NCBI GenBank assembly: GCA_014529385.2
Contig: CM043959.1
Coordinates: 13,734,809 to 13,798,808, forward strand
Direction of reading: 5' to 3'
DNA: 64,000 bases
Source: Adiantum capillus-veneris
Taxonomy: Eukaryota > Streptophyta > Polypodiopsida > Polypodiales > Pteridaceae
Positions 8,493 to 18,508 of this stretch are shown here, one piece after another. Each line of letters opens with the position of its first letter. Position 1 is the first letter of the stretch. The translations under genes were made by a program, and so were the position numbers. Below the pieces are notes generated by a model. The model made no database searches, was not told where the DNA came from, and worked only from the letters and a program-made list of their open reading frames with translations.

Positions 8493-10805
8493 TGCAATTT
8501 ATCACAAATCCAACCACTCACCTGGCAAGGGATCAGTTTTCGCACAACTTCTTGCCTTGCCGACTGAATATACCTGTACACAAGCGTTTAATTTCGGCAA
8601 TCTAATCAAACCATTTAACCGCTAGATGTGGTCTTAGTAATGATTGGTATAACTGGAGTGTTAACCTCAATCACTAATGTACTCTATACACTTCGGATGT
8701 TCTTGATTAGGTCTGCTAATCTGGAACCGTACACCACCCAAGTGTTTATCAGTCTAGAGGTAAAGTCTTAATTCCGTCTTTACTCCATCAAAAGGTCAAA
8801 CAAGGTCCAATTTCACTTCTGAAAGAAGTTCTGGAACTCTTAAGTCAATTGGAACATCAATCTATGTCCACAGTCAAATTTTGATTTCAATAAGACCATG
8901 TACATCCTATGCGTAGTATGTCTACCTGCTCTGTTTTGGCTGAAATTTGCACTATAGATTCCCCTTGATGTGCTGAGTCCACAGTTGTTCTCACTTTTTT
9001 ATTTGGACACCTATAAGCTGGTCAACTGATCAAAAATCTATTCCAGCAGCCTGATGTTGATCTGATATTTCACCAGTCAAATCAGCTCCAATTTGGACCA
9101 AAATTGACTAGGAGGCTTGCCTAAGGCTATACAACACACTGCTATGTCCACAGTCAGATTTTGACTTCAATATCATGCCTTAGACATCCTACGCATAGGA
9201 TGTCTAAGTGCTCTATTTGACTCCAAATTCAAACCACAGACTCCTCTTAAGGTGCTGATCACTCTGGTATGCTCACAGTTGGGTTTGGAGTGCTAAATCG
9301 TTGTGAACACATCCTACACGTAGGATGTCTAAGTGCTCTGTTTGACTCCAAACTTGAGCCACAGCTTCTCCTTGATGTCAGCAACCCAATGCTATGCTTA
9401 GATGTTAGTTTAGATTTCAAAAGACCCCAAATTTAGCTATTCTAGCCTTTTTCAGTCAAAAATACTAAAGTCTGCTTAAAACCCAATTTTCTCACCCAAT
9501 TGAAATGAAACCTTTCTCATGCACTCAATAAATCATGTAGATCATGCTCATGAGGACATCCTATGGTTTTGGTCTTAAAATAATTCCTTGGGCCCAATTT
9601 GGGTAAGATGTCTGGCGATTTCCATCTTTTGGCCTTATCCTGTCAAGATATGGTCAAGTTCCCTCTTCCAAGTGAATATAGAGTAATTGCTACCTTCTAA
9701 ACACACTGGTCAACTCCAATTTTCAAAATTCTCACCAGAACACCCTGTAGACATCCTACGCGTAGGATGTCTACTGCCCAGGGAGGTCACCTAATAAAAA
9801 TGTAACCTATCACGTGAGTTCAACAGAAGGGTATTTAAAGTTCTTGAAACTTACAGAAATATATAACAGAAGGGCATTATTTTTTCAAATTTGAAAAAAA
9901 CTTACAGATTTTAACAGAAAAGGGTACATTATATTCTTAACAAAATTCACAGATAAGGGGTTTTACAAACATGTCTTGAACGCACGTGATAGGGTAGTTT
10001 TACACATAGTGAACCCCCCGAGGTCTATTGCTCCTTTTCTCTGACTAAAGTGCTACTTTGCCTTCCCTATGCTCTCAGCAAGTGCCAATATGCCTTACAA
10101 GTGCAAAAATATGCAAATTTCTCTCAATTTAGACCTTTTCTGAACTTTTACGTTTTCTGAGTCCGCCTTTTAGCTTTTGGACAATCCAATAAGGGAAAAA
10201 TACTCAAGTCTATATGTTACTAGGGTGAAACCCACCCTCTGAACACACAGGTGACCTCAGTTTCCCCAAATTCCATGCCAAATACCCCATGGAGACATGC
10301 TACATGTAGGATGTCTACTGTCTTAAAATTTAACTTTTTTCTGACAGAAGTACTCCCTATGCTCTACAGCTCTCTCAGAAATACTCACAGAAACTTTTGA
10401 ACTTCAATTCAGCTTCTAAACACTCTTTTTCGTATTTTACAGCTCTTTGATGAGCCTAACAGCAAGTATAACATTCATGAAGTGCTCCAGATCATAAATC
10501 ATGATGTCCTACTTACCCTACTCCTAATCATCATGTGAGATGGTGATTTTGGTGTCTCGGTTGCTTCTTGGCCTCCTCGGACTCTCAAGCTATCCTTTCA
10601 CCGCCTCTACCACTCCAACTCCTACTCTTCTACCTAATACTACCTAAGTCGAAGGATCTAGGCTAGACACTCACTCCCTAGACACCTCCTAAGACCTAGA
10701 GAGTTCCCCACCCTCTGATCCTATCTAAATGTAAAATAATACCCTGGCAAGCCAGAGAATCCCTATCCTCAAAGACTAGTCTCGGTCACCTACCTAGGGT
10801 TTTTG
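8493..10805 (-). repeat. G1 non-coding leader with diverged repeats around five copies of palindrome A
   Basis: Between PBS and the first ORF lie 2.3 kb without a recognisable coding region. Palindrome A has the consensus acatcctacgcgtaggatgt. Its copies are at 8902-8921, 9184-9203, 9309-9328, 9751-9770 and 10295-10314. The copy at 9751 extends to a perfect 28-nt palindrome (9747-9774). The surrounding sequence is also repeated: a 'ctatgtccacagtca' block precedes the first two copies and a 'tgctctgtttgactccaaa' block follows three of them. The palindrome is therefore part of a diverged tandem repeat, with distances of 282, 125, 442 and 544 bp. Confidence 0.85.
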
Positions 10806-10824
10806 TCCCCGACAACAACGCCGA
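10806..10824 (-). other. G1 primer binding site (tRNA-Asp-like, decayed)
   Basis: On the minus strand the 19 bases directly after the LTR end in GTTGTCGGGGA. This matches the 3' part of the plant tRNA-Asp type PBS (TGGCGCCGTTGCCGGGGA) with several substitutions in its first half. Its position between the LTR end (CAACA on the minus strand) and the leader supports the call. Confidence 0.7.
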
Positions 10825-12143
10825 TGTTGGCGGATACGCCGCGATGGACCTCAGCACAGTGAGAACTCACCTAACAAGATTTGTCAGTTGAGGACGAAGC
10901 TCGACCCGCAGGCGCGTGGAAGCAAGCATAGGGTGTCAACCTACACTCGACCGACTATTGACTACTTCCTACAGAGGTCTCTACCCAATGTCTAAGTTAC
11001 AGCCTTCAAGAGTACACAAGAGGAGATTTCCTACAATTTGTTTCTGAAAACTAAAGTGCCTAATGTGTAGCTCTACTCATTGCGAACATGTGGATATGCT
11101 GAAATGCAAAAACGGACAACGTATGCTCATCGAATCACTAGATATAGCTCGTGGATCGATCTCGCAAAATTGGTCCATACACCTGCAATGTAGGTGTTGG
11201 CGCGTAGCTCTCTCCGAGGGCAACACGCTGCACTTCTTCGCACTTGATTCCGACCACCAGTGTGCGCGTAGCGGCGTAGCGTCAAGATTAACTCTCACTC
11301 TCTCTCGTACACAGAGTACGCTCAACTCACACAGACAAAACTTATAAAAATGACAAAAGGTTTTTCTGCATTAAGGTCAAAAGTGGTATAAATACCTTAC
11401 AATCTCAAACCCTAATGTTCCAATTTAACCATTTACTAAGTTTAAATGTCAAAAATGGGATATAATTTGGAAGCTTCTGCAAGCCCCACTATTTACAAAG
11501 GTGAAATGATGGTTTCTTCTCAATCAAGGAATAATTACAAAGGAAATTAGTATCCCACCGGGCAATCATCCTCCATTGAGTGTGTCCAGCCGCTAACATA
11601 TACTTACCTTCATTGCTCATATCTTGTTGAGTGTGTCCAGCCGCTAACATATACTTACCTTCATTGCTCATATCTTGTTGGCCACATCACCTACGCTTCG
11701 AACCATTCGTCATTCTGACACTCGGTTTACAAATGGCATCTGATCTGCAGTTTTGATCCTTTAGAAGTTGGTCCAAAATTCATTTTGTGTTGAATTTTTC
11801 CATATTTGCCATGTTTGAAGTCCTGCTTCAAAGTTTCGGCGTTTGCTTTCAAAAGTCGATTCTGACTTTCTTGGCTCGACTTATCAATTTTTTGTTGATT
11901 ACCTGTCATTTTTTGCGGTTTTGTAAAAGAAATTTATTTACAATGATTATTAGTCAGCCAAAAATTAGCCAAAATTAGTGTCACCTCCCTTATATACATA
12001 CTCTTATTCTGGTATTAGATCGTGACGGTATGTCTCATGATTATGCCAACTAAGAGTCTGTCATGCTTTGAACACTTGTGTTTTTTAAGGAAACGGGAAA
12101 GAAAAGAAGTAGGATGAAAAGAATGGTATATACAAATGATACA
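10825..12143 (-). repeat. LTR-sized block between G1 and G2 (5' LTR of G1, perhaps also 3' LTR of G2)
   Basis: The block begins on the plus strand with tgttggcgg next to the G1 PBS. It ends near 12143, where the minus strand reads TGTATCATTTG just after a polypurine tract. So one 1.3-kb block is bounded on one side by the G1 PBS and on the other by the presumed PPT of G2. Its first 40 bases resemble the LTR end at 28545, but the rest does not obviously do so. The upper boundary is an estimate. An open stretch at 11063-11347 inside the block has no recognisable product. Confidence 0.6.
11576..11677. repeat. 51-bp unit repeated twice in tandem
   Basis: The unit starting ttgagtgtgtccagccgcta occurs at 11576 and again at 11627, almost without differences, so the duplication is recent compared with the age of the LTR around it. 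Confidence 0.9.
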
Positions 12144-12152
12144 CTACCCGCA

Positions 12153-12166
12153 TTTTTCCCCTTTCT
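12153..12166 (-). other. Putative polypurine tract at the 3' end of G2
   Basis: The minus strand reads AGAAAGGGGAAAAA here, close to a possible LTR start TGTATC at 12143. Position and composition fit a PPT, but 9 bases separate it from the TG, so the exact boundary is uncertain. Between it and the end of the last ORF (12167-12470) I see only the 3' untranslated part. Confidence 0.45.
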
Positions 12167-12470
12167 AAAGTGAGTCATCCGCGACGAGCATGTGTCAGTG
12201 TGCATGAAAATAAGGCATGTATCTATGCATAGCCGTATAGTGTGGCTCTATGATGCTCATGGAGGATATGCATGGTAAAACAAATTGCTGTGCAAGAGTT
12301 AGGTGGTGCTGAACAATATGTTCACTGGTGGCTGTTGGTGGCAAGGTTCCTTGGAAGCTGCACGGTCCAAACAATAGTAGCTGTAGAAGGCATGCTCTGT
12401 GTTTGATTGTAACATGCAAGAGTTTTGATGCTGCCAATGGGGTCGGTTGTTGGCATTTTTTGGGTTGCCA

Positions 12471-13508
12471 TCAAAATTTCTTAGGTAGGGATCCACCAGA
12501 AGAGGCATCGTGAAGGCGATGTTGTTTTGGTTGCCATACCCATTTGAGTGTGGTTGGATGTCGAAGAGAGTGATCCCTTGGGTTAGGCCGTTTGACAACA
12601 GCGGTGGGCAATTTGTGATGGTTTAACTTTTGTGTAGGCAATGTAGGTTTACGTGTATTTATTTGGCGTTTAGGTATCCACAATTGCCTAGGCTTGGTTT
12701 CCATGATTGATTTTTTAACCCATATTTTTGTGACCATGGTAGTGGATGATCGCTGAGCTGCCGTAGGTGGCGAAGGTAGAGGTTCCCATTCATAGTCCGT
12801 TTGTACAAATGGCGTGGCTAAAGATTGGCCCTCATGTTCGATGCATAATGTGTTGTCCTGCCAGTTTGGTGTGGCCTGATAAGCGTGCATCCATGGCACT
12901 CCCAGAATAACTGCTTCGTTTAGCTGATGATCTTCGACCACATGAAATTGATGTGGATAAATTGTTCCATCAATGTTGATTGGCAAATTTATGTGGCCCA
13001 GACTGTCCAGAGTACCTCTGTTTGTGACCTTGAACCCCATAGTGTTGGGCATTAGAGGTTCCTGTGTGATTTTTCTAAAAGTGGAGTAGTTAACCACATT
13101 AGCCCTGGCCCTTGTATCCACTAACGCTCTTTCGGTGGTGCCGTCGGCAAGTTGTAACTGAATGCGTAGATCCATCCCTCCTAGCCATGTAGTCGCCGTT
13201 TGTATGGATGCTATCGGAGCGTCCTGAATAGCCACATCCCGTTGTTCTTTCCTCTGGAAGTTTTCTTGATCCCTGGGGCGTTTCAATATTCTGAGTTTGG
13301 CATCCTGCTGTGCTTGTTCCCGAATGTCCTGTGCTTGACATCTGCGTTGAGCTGCTGCATGGAGTGTTGCAAGTTCGTCTGGTGTCAGCGGAAGAAGATA
13401 TTTCTTTAACTTGCAACCACTCGTCCGATTAGGCATCTCCTCTCCCGCCAATGTTGCAAGTTTAACGGTGCCACTTTGCGATATATCATGGATCACAAAA
13501 GCCCCCAT
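12471..13508 (-). CDS. G2 integrase C-terminal tail fused to a second-site retropepsin-like domain
   Basis: An open stretch of 345 residues following the integrase core. Residues 1-45 are the end of the integrase C-terminal domain (GTVKLATLAGEEMPN, CKLKKYLLPL). Residues 46-95 are a charged Gln/Arg linker. Residues 112-215 look like a retropepsin: a beta-rich start (LRIQLQLADGTTERALV), an active-site loop DTRARANVVN in which DTG has become DTR (catalytic Asp D131 kept), GHINLPINIDG in the middle, and the second signature AVILGVPWM at 199-207. The last 120 residues are Pro/Lys-rich. The DTR change would probably spoil the site in this copy. In normal Ty3/Gypsy elements the protease lies before RT. 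In G2 that position is deleted. Confidence 0.8.
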   Translation of the reverse strand: MGAFVIHDISQSGTVKLATLAGEEMPNRTSGCKLKKYLLPLTPDELATLHAAAQRRCQAQDIREQAQQDAKLRILKRPRDQENFQRKEQRDVAIQDAPIASIQTATTWLGGMDLRIQLQLADGTTERALVDTRARANVVNYSTFRKITQEPLMPNTMGFKVTNRGTLDSLGHINLPINIDGTIYPHQFHVVEDHQLNEAVILGVPWMHAYQATPNWQDNTLCIEHEGQSLATPFVQTDYEWEPLPSPPTAAQRSSTTMVTKIWVKKSIMETKPRQLWIPKRQINTRKPTLPTQKLNHHKLPTAVVKRPNPRDHSLRHPTTLKWVWQPKQHRLHDASSGGSLPKKF

Positions 13509-14445
13509 TCCTCACTTTTTGAGTTTTTTGGAGTGTTGTTTCAGGGTGTACATGAGAACGTAATCCCCTTTCTGGAACTCCTTACCGATCACGTGTTGAT
13601 CATAAAAAGCTTTCATTTTCTTTTTCTAAGCATATATCCGAGCTATCACTCAAAGTCTAGTTTCATCTAATTGTTCTAGTGTGTCTAGTCTCTCCGATAG
13701 CTCATGGCCCGTCCATCCTAATTGCGTTGCCACTCTAAGGGATTGGACTAGGAATTCCAATGGTAGTATTGCATTAATTCTGAATACCAGGTTAAAGGGA
13801 GTCGTTCCAATGGAGGTTTTAAAAGCTATGTGGTAAGCCCATAAGGCGGTGTGTAACTTTTGATCCCAATCATTTCTTGAGCCACTGACTACTTTGGTGA
13901 GCACTGTGCATAAGATTTTGTTGGTACTCTCGGCCTGTCCGTTGGCTTGCAGGTGATAGGGTGCTGACTTTTGATGGACCACCATGAATTCGTCAAGGAG
14001 GGTCTCAATGACGTCATTCACAAAGTGTGTTCCTCTATCGCTTACTATTTCAATTGATAGTCCATACCGCGTAAAGACGTTTTTGAAAAGGAACTGAGCT
14101 GTAGTCCTTGCATCATTTGTTTGGGTTGCTTTGGCTTCCACCCACTTCGTCATGTAATCTGTCGCTACGATGATGTATTGTGCGTGTGTCCTGTATCCTG
14201 GAGGGTTAATGGGACCAATGAAGTCAATGCCCTATTTGGCAAAAGCACGTACTCCCATCATCGGCCGTAGTGGTATTTCATCTCTCCTGAGGGGTGGTTT
14301 TGTGTGTTGACATTCATCACATCGTTTTACATATGTGGTTGCATCCATGAACAAGGTTGGCCACCATATGCCTGAGTGTAGCACTAGCTTTGCCATTTTA
14401 TCAACGGAGAAGTGTCCTCCGGGTTGTCCCGCGTGTGCTTAATCT
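13509..14445 (-). pseudogene. G2 integrase: second H2C2 zinc domain and catalytic core
   Basis: Reading down from 14445 there is one stop, then AHAGQPGGHFSVDKMAK with the His pair and YVKRCDECQHTKP with the Cys pair, a complete zinc domain. The core follows with a TAG in place of a Trp just before GIDF (first Asp), then from 14153 MTKWVEAKAT, IEIVSDRGTHF (second Asp) and NGQAESTNK (Glu), 35 residues apart, so the triad is complete. After 13650 stops interrupt the start of the C-terminal domain, which resumes at 13508. Confidence 0.9.
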
Positions 14446-15019
14446 AGGATGACGTAATATTCGCTTTCTGTAGCACACAGCCGTAATTGTTTGTCTTTTC
14501 CCCGCCTATAAAGTTGGTTGGCAATGAGCAGATAGTGTTTGGTCTCTTCCTCGACAGTTTTCCTTCTTGCCTTGTCCCATTCTGCTGGAAAGGTTTGTTT
14601 TTTAAGTACTCAATGATGTGAGCACTCCATTTAGGTGCTTGTACTACCCAAAACATTGTGGCATGTTCCACTGGGGGCTGTATTCTACATCTAACACAGG
14701 ATTTTACATATTTATGGACACTGTATTCCATGTTTGGCCAGTAGACGCCAGTCTTTGTAACCGTTGGCCTGTCTGTGTTTCACCAGTGTGAAATCCCATA
14801 TTTTGTATATGAGCTTGTTTGAGGTAGTAGGTGGTATCTTCAGGCTATACACATAGTCTCAGTATCCTATCCTTATCGTGTTTGTACAGCCGTCCTGCTA
14901 AAAGGATGAGATTCCGTGTTATCATTGATGGTTGTCTTTCTATCTGCAAAGAGCCGATTGTGAGTAGAGGCATGACCTCTTTGCTCCATCACGACACCAT
15001 TTCTATCACGACACCATTT
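14446..15019 (-). pseudogene. G2 first tether and H2C2 zinc domain, broken
   Basis: In several frames one can follow WSKEVMPLLTIG, then LILLAGRLYKHDKDRILRLC, a His pair in QAHIQNMGFH and, from 14731, HKYVKSCVRCRI with the Cys pair. After that a second tether begins (APKWSAHIIEYLKNKPF). The same succession stands in G1, so the duplicated unit predates the split of the two elements. A small 17-bp direct duplication (tatcacgacaccatttc) at about 14991-15024 contributes to the damage. Confidence 0.8.
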
Positions 15020-15679
15020 CTATGTTAAACAGATATGAATCAGGAAGTTCATCATCAACACCCGCAGGTGCTTCCCCATGAAATAGTCGTGAAAGATTAT
15101 CTGCTCTCTGGTGTGTGGTCCCTTTTTTACAACCACCGTGAAGTCAAACTCAAGCAACAGTACAAACCAGTGGACAATTCTTCCCGTGTTGCAAGGTTTG
15201 TTTACTAGATATAGCAGTCCTTGATGATCCACGAAGAAGACAAACTTGTTGGCTAGAAGGTAGTGTCTGAATTTCTTGACAACATAGATCATTCCCAGAC
15301 CTTCTCTTTTCATAGTGGTGTAATTTCTCTCTGCGTTGTTTAGTTGTTGACTGGAGTAGCAAATGGGAAAATCCATTTTCTTCTCTCCTGGTTGGGCTAA
15401 TATGCACCCAATGGCATAGGCCGATGCATCCACATGGACATGGAAGATTTTGCTCCAGTTAGGGGCTTGCAAAATTGGAGCTGAAATCAAATGTTGCTTC
15501 AATTTTTGGAAAGCTTGCTCACATTCCTCCGTCCATTCGAACTTAGTTATGAGAGCGTACAATGGATTAGCTATTATAGCATACATATATATGAAACGCC
15601 GGTAGTATCTGCAATGCCCCATAAATGCTTGCACTTCTTTTATCTTCATTGGTCTCGATAGTGCAGCAATTGTCTGCAC
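15020..15679 (-). CDS. G2 RNase H (open part)
   Basis: 219 residues. VQAFMGHCRYYRRF is the connection after RT. HVDASAYAIGCILAQ carries D84, TTMKREGLGM carries E116 and VDHQGLLYLVN carries D141. The fourth acidic residue (in a RADNLSR motif) is in the next frame after a frameshift near 15118. The acidic set is thus complete in sequence but not in one frame. Confidence 0.9.
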   Translation of the reverse strand: MQTIAALSRPMKIKEVQAFMGHCRYYRRFIYMYAIIANPLYALITKFEWTEECEQAFQKLKQHLISAPILQAPNWSKIFHVHVDASAYAIGCILAQPGEKKMDFPICYSSQQLNNAERNYTTMKREGLGMIYVVKKFRHYLLANKFVFFVDHQGLLYLVNKPCNTGRIVHWFVLLLEFDFTVVVKKGPHTREQIIFHDYFMGKHLRVLMMNFLIHICLT

Positions 15680-15706
15680 CTTTTCTTGATCAGTTGAAAT
15701 ACCATT

Positions 15707-16284
15707 TTAGGACACTATGTGGCCCAGAATTCTACCATGTCTTACCATGAAGGCACATTTTTTTGGGTTTAAGCAAATACGATACATTCTGCACTTTTCA
15801 AAGACTTTACTCAGATGAGTGATGTGGTCAGTTCGTCGATGGGAATGAACACAAAGATCATCGATGTAGATCTCCAAAAAAATTCTGAGATATTCTTTGA
15901 ATGCGTGGGTCATTAGTCTTTGAAATGTGGCTGGGGCATTGGTCAAGCCAAAAGGCATTACCCTGTATGCAATATACCCCACTCTGTCGCAAAAGTTGTC
16001 TTATGCTGATCTTCCGCCTTAATCATCAACTGGTTGTAGCCTGAGAATCCATCCAAGAAATTATAGGCCTCTTTCCCTGCTACTCTCTCAATAACATGGT
16101 CGGTTATTAGCAGTGGGTAGTTATCCCTGATGGTAGCTGCATTTACTTGCTTGAGGTTCACACAAACATGCAGTTTTCCATTCTTTTTGGGTACCACAAC
16201 AATCGGGGAGACCCACTCTGTGTGCTCAATCTCGTAGATAAACTTGACGTCCTTCAGTTTTTCTATTTCCTCCTTGATTTTCAA
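15707..16284 (-). pseudogene. G2 reverse transcriptase, one frameshift
   Basis: The first piece (16284-15958) has the fingers with SPIVVVPKKNGK, VCVNLKQVNAA and FLDGFSGYNQ with its catalytic Asp. The second (15982-15707) has AYRVMPFGLTNAPATFQR and the active-site box YIDD. The frames change near 15970. The start of the domain, with a counterpart of FAWSYKDLKG, lies just above 16284 and is interrupted by stops. Compared with G1 the box is YIDD instead of YMDD, a normal variant. Confidence 0.92.
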
Positions 16285-16569
16285 TGCAAAAGTTTCATTG
16301 TATGTTTAAGGACGTTGTCTGCGTGGTCTGGCATCACTCTTAAGGGGAATCGTGTGCTCACATATCTCCGGATCTATCCCCTTTAGATCTTCGTATGACC
16401 ATGCAAAGACATCTTTATATTGCCTGAGCGTATCGACTAGAAGTTGCTCTTCCTCTTCAGTAAGGTCCGTGGCAATATATGCCGGTTTTGGCTCCTCACC
16501 TGGTTCTGCTAAGTTGATGCTTTTCGTGTTTTCAGGTCCATCATAGGAAGTTCTTGGTTCTTTGGGATC

Positions 16570-17559
16570 TCATTTGGGTTTTTGCACCACTATCTTCCTA
16601 TCCTGAGTGGTATACTTCTTATAGTGGGGTGGTGCATCGAATTTATCATCATATGATTCCTCGTCGGTTTCCATTTCTGTTGTCCAAACTTCTTTCAATG
16701 CTTGTTTCAAATCATTGTATTTGAATTTGCACTCCATCTTGGACAACTTAAACGGTTTTTTGGTATCTTTCTCTTTTTTTGGTCTTTGTTTTGATGTTGT
16801 TTTGGTTGAGTCAAGTTTCATATATCACACTGAAATTCTGTCCTTGAGGCAGTCAATCGCTTTGACTAATCTCAAGTATTGCGTTTTGTTAGTCAATTGA
16901 GGTATTGTCTCCTCGCTGTGCTTGTTGTGATTATTTCTGCGTTTATCCCAATACCTGCGTTGTCTTTGAGGGTTTTGGTTTGGGAAATCATAGTAGATCA
17001 CTCGACGATCCTTCCGTTTGATGCGTTGGCTCGAGCTACTAGAGAGCTCATCGTCCGCGTTATCTTCTAGCGTCTTATCAGTCGTATCTTGAAAATCTTC
17101 TTCGTCATTCGTTTGGACAAGGTCCCTTACAGAGATTTCGTCCACTATGCGTCGGCATTCGATCACCCCTTCCTTGTCGGATACGTTTTCCTCGGTCTTC
17201 GGAGTTAGGTGGACATTCATCATCTGGAATTGAATGATATCATACCCTTCCTCATCACAAAATTTGGTGAGGGTCACTTCGTTGACACAAACATCAAGAG
17301 TAGCTAGTATTTGTTGCCATCCAAACGGTTCAAACATCTCTTCTAGAAAAGGCTCTGGTATGTACGCTTGATCTTGTGCAGTCCTATCAAGAAGGCAGTC
17401 TTCCTTTTTTAGACTTCCACAATCCAAAGCTTCTTCTGTCCATTGGTGAGCTTTGTTCTGGAGCCAAGCCAGTATTCCTCCTTCCTGGCCAGTTGTGGAA
17501 TGCAAGTCTTCTCCTGGGGCTCTTTCTACGTCTTTATAGCTATGAAATTCCCCTCTCAT
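16570..17559 (-). pseudogene. G2 protease-RT linker, acidic then basic
   Basis: Two open pieces (17559-16825 and 16821-16570) of one former segment, homologous to G1 3235-4092. Landmarks are CGSLKKEDCLLDR, LATLDVC, a Ser-rich acidic stretch, LVKAIDCLKDRISV and HYKKYTTQDRKI. At the upstream end (HSYKDV, about 17545) it is joined directly to sequence that in G1 lies 1.1 kb further upstream, before the protease. No known domain is recognised. Confidence 0.7.
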
Positions 17560-17600
17560 CTAACTACCGAATCTTCTCTCGTATGAGTGCCTCAGTTTTT
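17535..17600 (-). other. Deletion junction that removed the canonical protease of G2
   Basis: On the 5' side of this point G2 matches G1 at about 5290-5490 (KARLK.NQTQE.RW.TYP). On the 3' side it matches G1 at about 4190 (HSYKDV). The intervening 1.1 kb of G1, which contains the DSG and ILG motifs of the protease, has no counterpart in G2. Whether this is a private deletion or a family character cannot be decided from one copy. Confidence 0.75.
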
Positions 17601-17746
17601 GGGGTCATAGAAACTGATGGTTCCATAAGCGCTTGAGCGGCTTGAATGAGCTCCTTGCACATCTTTAGCCTCTCTTTCTCATATCCTGGATGAGGGTACG
17701 TTAACCACCTATCCTCTTGGGTTTGGTTAGGCTTTAGCCTTGCCTT

Positions 17747-18245
17747 TTAAGCTTTCAGAATTGCATCCAGAGGTTCAACCACCTCGTCTACTCCTCTTGA
17801 TGGCAGTTCCGATAGTTTCTTTGTCTCGTGGTTGCTCTTAAGGTCTCTTTCCCTTTGAAGTTGTTCCTCTGTTTTCCGCAATTTGGTTTCCAATGCCGTT
17901 TTTTCCTTTTCTCTTTTGTCTTTCATCTTATTTCGTTTTGCCTTCCAGGATTTCCTAGGGGTTCGGACAGACAAGTTGTCTTTCTCTGTTTGACATTCTT
18001 TGCTACCTCATTTGCTTGAGCTCTAGTGACCGCTGTTATTGGAATGTTCCGTTCTATTTCTAATCCAATTGAGCTTGGTGCAATCCCTATTTTGTTCATG
18101 GTTGCTTTTCCTTTTCTTTCGGGGTTTTTTGGGCAGTGTGGAATAAGATGGTCGATCGTGCATCCGTCACAGAACCCAAAACCTCTCTCCTTTGTTTGGA
18201 GACACTCTAGCCCAGTGATCATCACCACATTCATAGCATGGTCCT
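17747..18245 (-). pseudogene. G2 nucleocapsid region with two zinc-knuckle-like motifs
   Basis: From 18245 the sequence has CYECGDDHWARVS (final Cys lost), then about 10 residues on CDGCTIDHLIPHC, a complete C-x2-C-x3-H-x4-C knuckle. There follows a basic stretch KAKRNKMKDKREKEKT and a charged helix. Same layout as in G1 5565-6101. A frameshift lies near 17930-17970, so the two parts are in different frames. Confidence 0.8.
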
Positions 18246-18508
18246 ACAGGTGGTGGAGAAGCTTGTGGAGCTCCCATCAATTGTCCTGTTCTAGGAGGGT
18301 AGCCTCTAGGTTTGTAGCCCTGATTTTCCATAAACATGAGCATATTCTCATCGACCAGTAATGGTTTTTGGTTGGTTGTGCTATGTAGAGGGCTCAGGCA
18401 TTTCTTCCGGAATTACCCATGGATTATATACCTCTGGAGCATATGCATTCCTATCAATTTCCCTTTCGTAAGTATTGTTTGGATCTTCTCGCTATGAGAC
18501 TACCTGGG

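Larger units (their letters stand above)
1..10824 (-). mobile_element. Ty3/Gypsy LTR retrotransposon G1 (Tat/Athila-like), internal region, 3' end outside the window
   Basis: A minus-strand element read from high to low coordinates: PBS at 10806-10824, leader, pre-gag domain, Gag, zinc knuckles, protease, basic linker, reverse transcriptase, RNase H, duplicated zinc-binding unit, integrase. The order protease-RT-RNase H-integrase defines Ty3/Gypsy. A PBS related to the 3' end of tRNA-Asp and the sequence FAWSYKDLKG at the start of RT are typical of plant Tat/Athila-type elements. Every domain is interrupted by at least one stop or frameshift, so this copy is dead. The window begins inside the tail that follows the integrase C-terminal domain, so the 3' LTR and any post-integrase domain are not visible. 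Confidence 0.93.

Noticed and set aside
8902-10314. CRISPR array made of the regularly repeated palindrome
   Set aside because: Spacings are 125-544 bp, the copies lie in diverged retrotransposon leader repeats, and the host is a plant.
11063-11347. Open frames on both strands inside the LTR block
   Set aside because: Short, overlapping on opposite strands, no motif, inside non-coding LTR sequence.
12195-12598. Extra env-like ORF at the 3' end of G2
   Set aside because: Overlaps the retropepsin-like ORF in another frame; no signal peptide, transmembrane segment or other motif.
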